From contig NW_026570422.1 of the NCBI RefSeq assembly GCF_019649055.1, positions 62,001 through 126,000 of the forward strand: a stretch of DNA of 64,000 bases, written 5' to 3'. The position numbers and the translations under genes are program-made. The notes below the pieces were generated by a model that saw nothing but the letters and a program-made list of their open reading frames with translations, was not told the DNA's origin and did not search any database. This DNA is from Paramacrobiotus metropolitanus. Lineage: Eukaryota; Tardigrada; Eutardigrada; Parachela; Macrobiotidae. Of the stretch, positions 60,076 through 64,000 are shown piece after piece (the stretch's first letter is position 1; each line of letters begins with the position of its first letter).

Positions 60076-62838
60076 GCGACGCGTTCTCTTCGCTGTACCG
60101 TACATCTCCTTCTCACTGAAAAATTGTCATCACTGTAATTTATGGATAAAACAGCAAAAGGGGAACTGGAACGAAATGCACCGAGTTTCCCAACATTCAC
60201 AATACGTTTTAAGAGAAATAAGGTTGTTTAGTTTTTCAAGTTCCCGTACAGTGTATCATATTAGACAGTACAGTATATTTTACAGACGATCAGGATAGCA
60301 CTGAGGAAGTGTTTCTGTTATGAGATTAATGTTTTCTAGTACTAAATTTGTACTTGTGACATTTTACAGACGCATTAACGTAGTAAAACGGACTTCTATT
60401 ATTTCTATATATACGATTACTCGTTACTCATTTCTGCCTAATTTGCTGATTCTCCTTAATAAGCGTTTTAGACGCAGAATGGAGTCTTAAAAAGATTAAA
60501 ATTTCTCGAAACCAAAATGTAAAATGAAAAATATTGTAGAGAACAACCTACCAACAAAACAAAATAGCAGGAGAACTAATCAGGCATTGCATGATCACTA
60601 TTGTGTTAGCTAGAAGACTACTCGATACTGCACATAATCCAAGAAGCAGGAACCACAACCAGAGCGACAACAGCTATGTCATAAACAAGATACCTGGACA
60701 ATTCGTCCAACGATATCATCCTGGACAACCGCCAAGGCATTCTCACAGCAGCCGGATAATACAAACAGGCCCCGAAGAGCAAACAATTTACAACGCCCTT
60801 TGAAGGAAATAACCGAAAAATAATCAGTCAAGATGAATTATCTATGCTGTAAACGAAATTAGACATCTATTTTGTAAAATTAAAGCTCTTCAACGATCAC
60901 ACTAACGCGTATGTATCTTTACGTTCGCACATCCTCACGTATTCCGGTTAAGTACGTACATACGTATGTGGTTTAATGAAAGTTGGCTAATTCTGGACTG
61001 TTGCAGAAACTTCCAACGAAGAATGTCAGTGGATATTTAAAAAGCTCAAAAAATACAATAAATACTGACTCTAATTTTGTCTGTAATGTGGTGGAGAACC
61101 ACGTGTATACGACATCGGCGTTTACGTTCGTTTCTTCACGCCACATCACTTAAGCCGTTAAGCGTACTCGTAGCCCTTGTCTCTAAGCAACCGTACGCTT
61201 GTCGCTGCCGCTCCATAATCAGAAGCATCTCCAGATTCCTATCAGAGTAACACTGTAACATCAATAATAAGTTTGCACCTCGTGGCCGGATACAGCGATT
61301 CGGATTTCGAATCAGCTATTTTTTTGTTATCTTTTGGGATTTGGAAACTACGGCGTTTTAAAATTGTTACAGTTACAGTATTTTACAAGGAATCCACCTG
61401 ACATCCGCTTTAGATTATAATAACTAGTACACTGATGGTTACCTTTAGATAGGATAACATCAGTTTTGCTGAGTGGGATCTACGATGGCCGGATAAGATC
61501 CCCTTTGAATCGTGTTTGTTTGTTGATACCTTTAATATACTGTACGCTGCTCTAACTGGATGTGGTTACTGCTGACAGATTACCAGGTACGCTAAACAGC
61601 TCGACAAAATTAGAATTAATTCTTGATTGTCTTGAACCCCAGTATGCAGTATAAAAACTGGGCAAATCCGTTGAACGGAAAAGCCTGGTGCACAAAGACG
61701 GCAATGGTCCTCGTGCGAACACAATCCGAATCAAACTACAGAATACTGTACATATAGCAATGTGAATTATGAATTTATTAAGTAATGTTTCCATTTGGAC
61801 GACTACCTGGCTGGTACCACAGCCACCTCCAGCCCGCGTAGCCGCTTTTCCTCCGCCTAAACGATGGCCCTGCAGTATGGCGCGCAGTATCGGTACGTCC
61901 GTTCTTGTGGGCGCTGTTAAGCAATTGCGTTCCTTGTTCCTTTCGAAGCGCATCGTCAACACGCTCCCCAACATGACGCTCCCCCACATAAGCGGTCAAC
62001 ACGCTGCCCAATATGACCCCAGCATGAGTGGTGGTCAGTAACGTATACGTGCTACCGAGTCGCTTAAGCTACTCGGTGGTAGGTACTCAGCTGGTGCCGG
62101 ACGTACTCCCTTTGATTGTGGCCTACGCCAACTATACATGCAGGGTCTTATTTTGGGTTGGCACTTGGCCCTATAGTTTTCTGGTGGACCTGGGCGGCTT
62201 TTCTGCCCACTCCCTGATATGAATCACGTCTCCACCTGTATCAAATCGAATCGGCGCTCGTTAGATTCGGTCGGTTTGTCCAGTCCCACGCCTGTACAAG
62301 GTCAAGGCCAGTTTAGATATTCCGGTCTGCGGCAAGCTGCAAATGGCGGCAGCGTGTTTTATGCATTGACGCACATAGTAATTATTTGGTGAAGGCTCCG
62401 CATGCCACCTTCTGAACACCACTTTTGGCTCTGCGTACCACCATGTATTCAATAATTAATATTCATAAGCGTCTATCTATTTTTATTAAATTTTAACATC
62501 AAGGATAATCGAATGATTCGCTTGCGCAGCTACATCCGTATCAACGCTCTGCGCTTCGTACAGAGTCTGTACATGGCCGGATATGAGATCAGATCCTGAA
62601 TTCGCAATTCTCTCGGCCCGTCGTCCGGCGTTTCTTTTCAGTGGAGCAGTTCTTTTTTTCAAAGCATTCTAAAATCCATTTTCGGATACCTTGGCCGACA
62701 TATGAAGTCCATGTGGGGCTTCTTCTGTGGAAAAGGTCATACGCAAATGCCGCAGCAAATGATCCGCAGCTTAAACCATTTTTTTTTATGTTTGCACGTT
62801 ATCGTATCGGACCCGCAGTTGCTCTTCCGGCTCATCAC

Positions 62839-62901
62839 AGCCGTACAGCTTCCAGAGTTCCAGTGCGGCACTGGAACTGGAACTCTGGAAGCTGTACGGC
62901 T
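62839..62901. repeat. Perfect 26-bp-arm hairpin, 11-nt loop
   Basis: Positions 62839-62864 (starting AGCCGTACAGCTTCCAGAG) are the exact reverse complement of 62876-62901. The 11-nt loop partly repeats the arm word CTGGAACT, so the stem can slip. No target-site duplication was seen. It could be a very short foldback element or a recent inverted duplication. Confidence 0.9.
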
Positions 62902-63327
62902 TAGTTAAACACAGCACCATTTCTTATGCGTCTGCATCCCAGCTTGGCGTGAAGAAATGATTCACACCGTTAAAGTGAATTGTTGGTTGCGTTTCTGAAG
63001 CCTTCAGCTTTTAAAAAGATCGCAGTAACATCTTTCAACGTATTACTTCTATTGGAAGTTTTAAAAAATTTATGGCGGTATGCAGAGACAAAAGTGGTAT
63101 GCAAAAGGTACGCATTTAATTGTACATTAATTTTCTTTCGCTACGAGTAGTGATAACTCAGGCAACGAAGATAACGGTTGCTACCGATGCCAGTAAGTCC
63201 GATATCTGCTTCTTGAGCTGAGCGAGTTCTTCAACCGTTGGTTTGTCTTTTGTGTGCCATTTGCATTTAGTACAACGCTCCGCCATTTAGTACATTCGTC
63301 ATTAATTCGCTTGGTGTCTGGCCTAAA

Positions 63328-63430
63328 CCGGGTGGTATTAGAAGGGTATTAGGTGGTATTAAGAGCCAGAGATGGTATGCAGAGGCAAAAGGTGGTATTA
63401 GGAGCCAAAGGTGGTATAAAGGTGGTTTGC
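63328..63430 (+). repeat. Imperfect GGTGGTAT(TA) repeats
   Basis: The words GGTGGTATTA, GGTGGTATAA, GATGGTATGC and GGTGGTTTGC recur at irregular 15-30 bp spacing, alternating with AGCCA(A/G)AG. Related words (GGCGGTATGC, GTGGTATGC) occur at about 63073-63105. No open frame uses them consistently. Confidence 0.6.
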
Positions 63431-64000
63431 GGAGCTTTCACCATATTGTTTTGTAGAATACAATATTTTGTACGGGTTGGGTTCTTGTTTTTAAATCGGT
63501 GTACGTCAGATATAACTGGGTAAAAACATATTGTGTTTCAAAAACGTTCCGTTCGCCACCTTTCGCAGATATCGCTTCAATAATTTGAAAAAGAAAAACG
63601 GGAGAGAACAGGACATGCAGTGCTTCGTGTATCTCTGGTTAAATAATTATGATTTGTTAACCCATCTGATCTGATCTGTTAGCCCATCTGATCTGTAAGC
63701 TGACTGGTGTCGAACAACAAAATCATACTCTTTGTTAACAAGAACGCCAAAATTCCTACTATTATAATTATTATACTAATATCCGCGGAATGTATTTCCT
63801 CATCTGGTTGATTTTGTTTAATCCGTCGAAATGCTGTTGGAGCCTCAACTTGGAGGCGTTTGCCCGTAGGGATTTTTGTTTTTTGGTTGGTTAAGTGTCC
63901 TGTAGTTCTCTTGGAAGGCAGCAGTGCGAAATCTGCTTTGGAAGCAGTTTCGAATGCAGTAAAAATAATTTCCGATGACGACAAGACCTCTTTATCGGCC

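Larger units (their letters stand above)
60080..64000. other. Intergenic, no intact gene
   Basis: No complete gene was recognised. Plus-strand codons 61769-62041 are proline-rich and then carry a directly repeated segment (about 61958-62015). Codons 62028-62222 end with a YSFLVDLGGFSAHS stretch that faintly recalls a retropepsin active site but lacks the D-T/S-G-A core. The minus-strand frame 63679-63984 has a hydrophobic C-terminal segment and no recognised domain. The last 700 bases contain short GGTGGTAT repeats. Confidence 0.35.

Noticed and set aside
61769-62222. LTR-retrotransposon protease (YSFLVDLGGFSAHS)
   Set aside because: The essential D-T/S-G-A triad is not present (DLGG), and no gag, RT, integrase or LTR lies nearby.

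Overview
The window is eukaryotic nuclear DNA, almost certainly from an invertebrate animal. The genes have GT-AG introns, mostly 55-120 nt long. The recognisable proteins are animal ones: an SLC44 choline transporter-like protein, the axonemal protein CFAP298, a MACPF protein and JIP3/JIP4 scaffold remnants. CFAP298 implies a flagellate or ciliate cell type. The short introns suit a compact ecdysozoan such as a tardigrade, but no marker in the window proves the phylum.

Layout. 1-9.3 kb: no gene seen; rich in CA/GT microsatellites, GCGCGC tracts and CpG. 9.3-15.3 kb: no intact gene; a long inverted repeat, a 105-nt palindrome and one copy of a small dispersed repeat. 15.3-20.5 kb (-): a roughly 23-exon SLC44 gene with a single one-base frame break. 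22.2-24.1 kb (-): a heavily frame-broken membrane glycoprotein-like gene. 26.0-29.2 kb (-): a tandem segmental duplication carrying Ly6-like exons, both copies damaged. 31.0-31.7 kb: an array of short hairpins with GCAAA loops, then four 16-bp tandem repeats. 32.1-36.4 kb (-): a complete five-exon gene for a secreted protein of about 1063 residues with two MACPF modules, a Thr-rich linker, two carboxypeptidase-regulatory-like folds and a YfaP-like C-terminus. 37.1-38.1 kb: an insertion-like block bounded by a 22-bp direct repeat. 39.9-40.8 kb (+): single-exon CFAP298. 42.8-43.6 kb: a non-autonomous hAT-type element with its 8-bp target duplication. 44.8-45.3 kb (-): a frame-broken cysteine-rich remnant. 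48.6 kb (-): a tRNA-derived Pol III element. 49.3-52.1 kb (+): a decayed non-LTR-type reverse transcriptase element with a zinc finger. 56.1-60.1 kb (-): two tandem decayed copies of a JIP3/SPAG9-type scaffold gene. 60.1-64.0 kb: no intact gene; one perfect 26-bp hairpin and short GGTGGTAT repeats.

Only three genes look intact or nearly so (SLC44, tandem-MACPF, CFAP298). They share no pathway and are unlikely to be co-regulated. The rest is relics and mobile-element debris. The most novel items are the tandem-MACPF/YfaP protein and the hairpin array about 0.5 kb beyond its 3' end.
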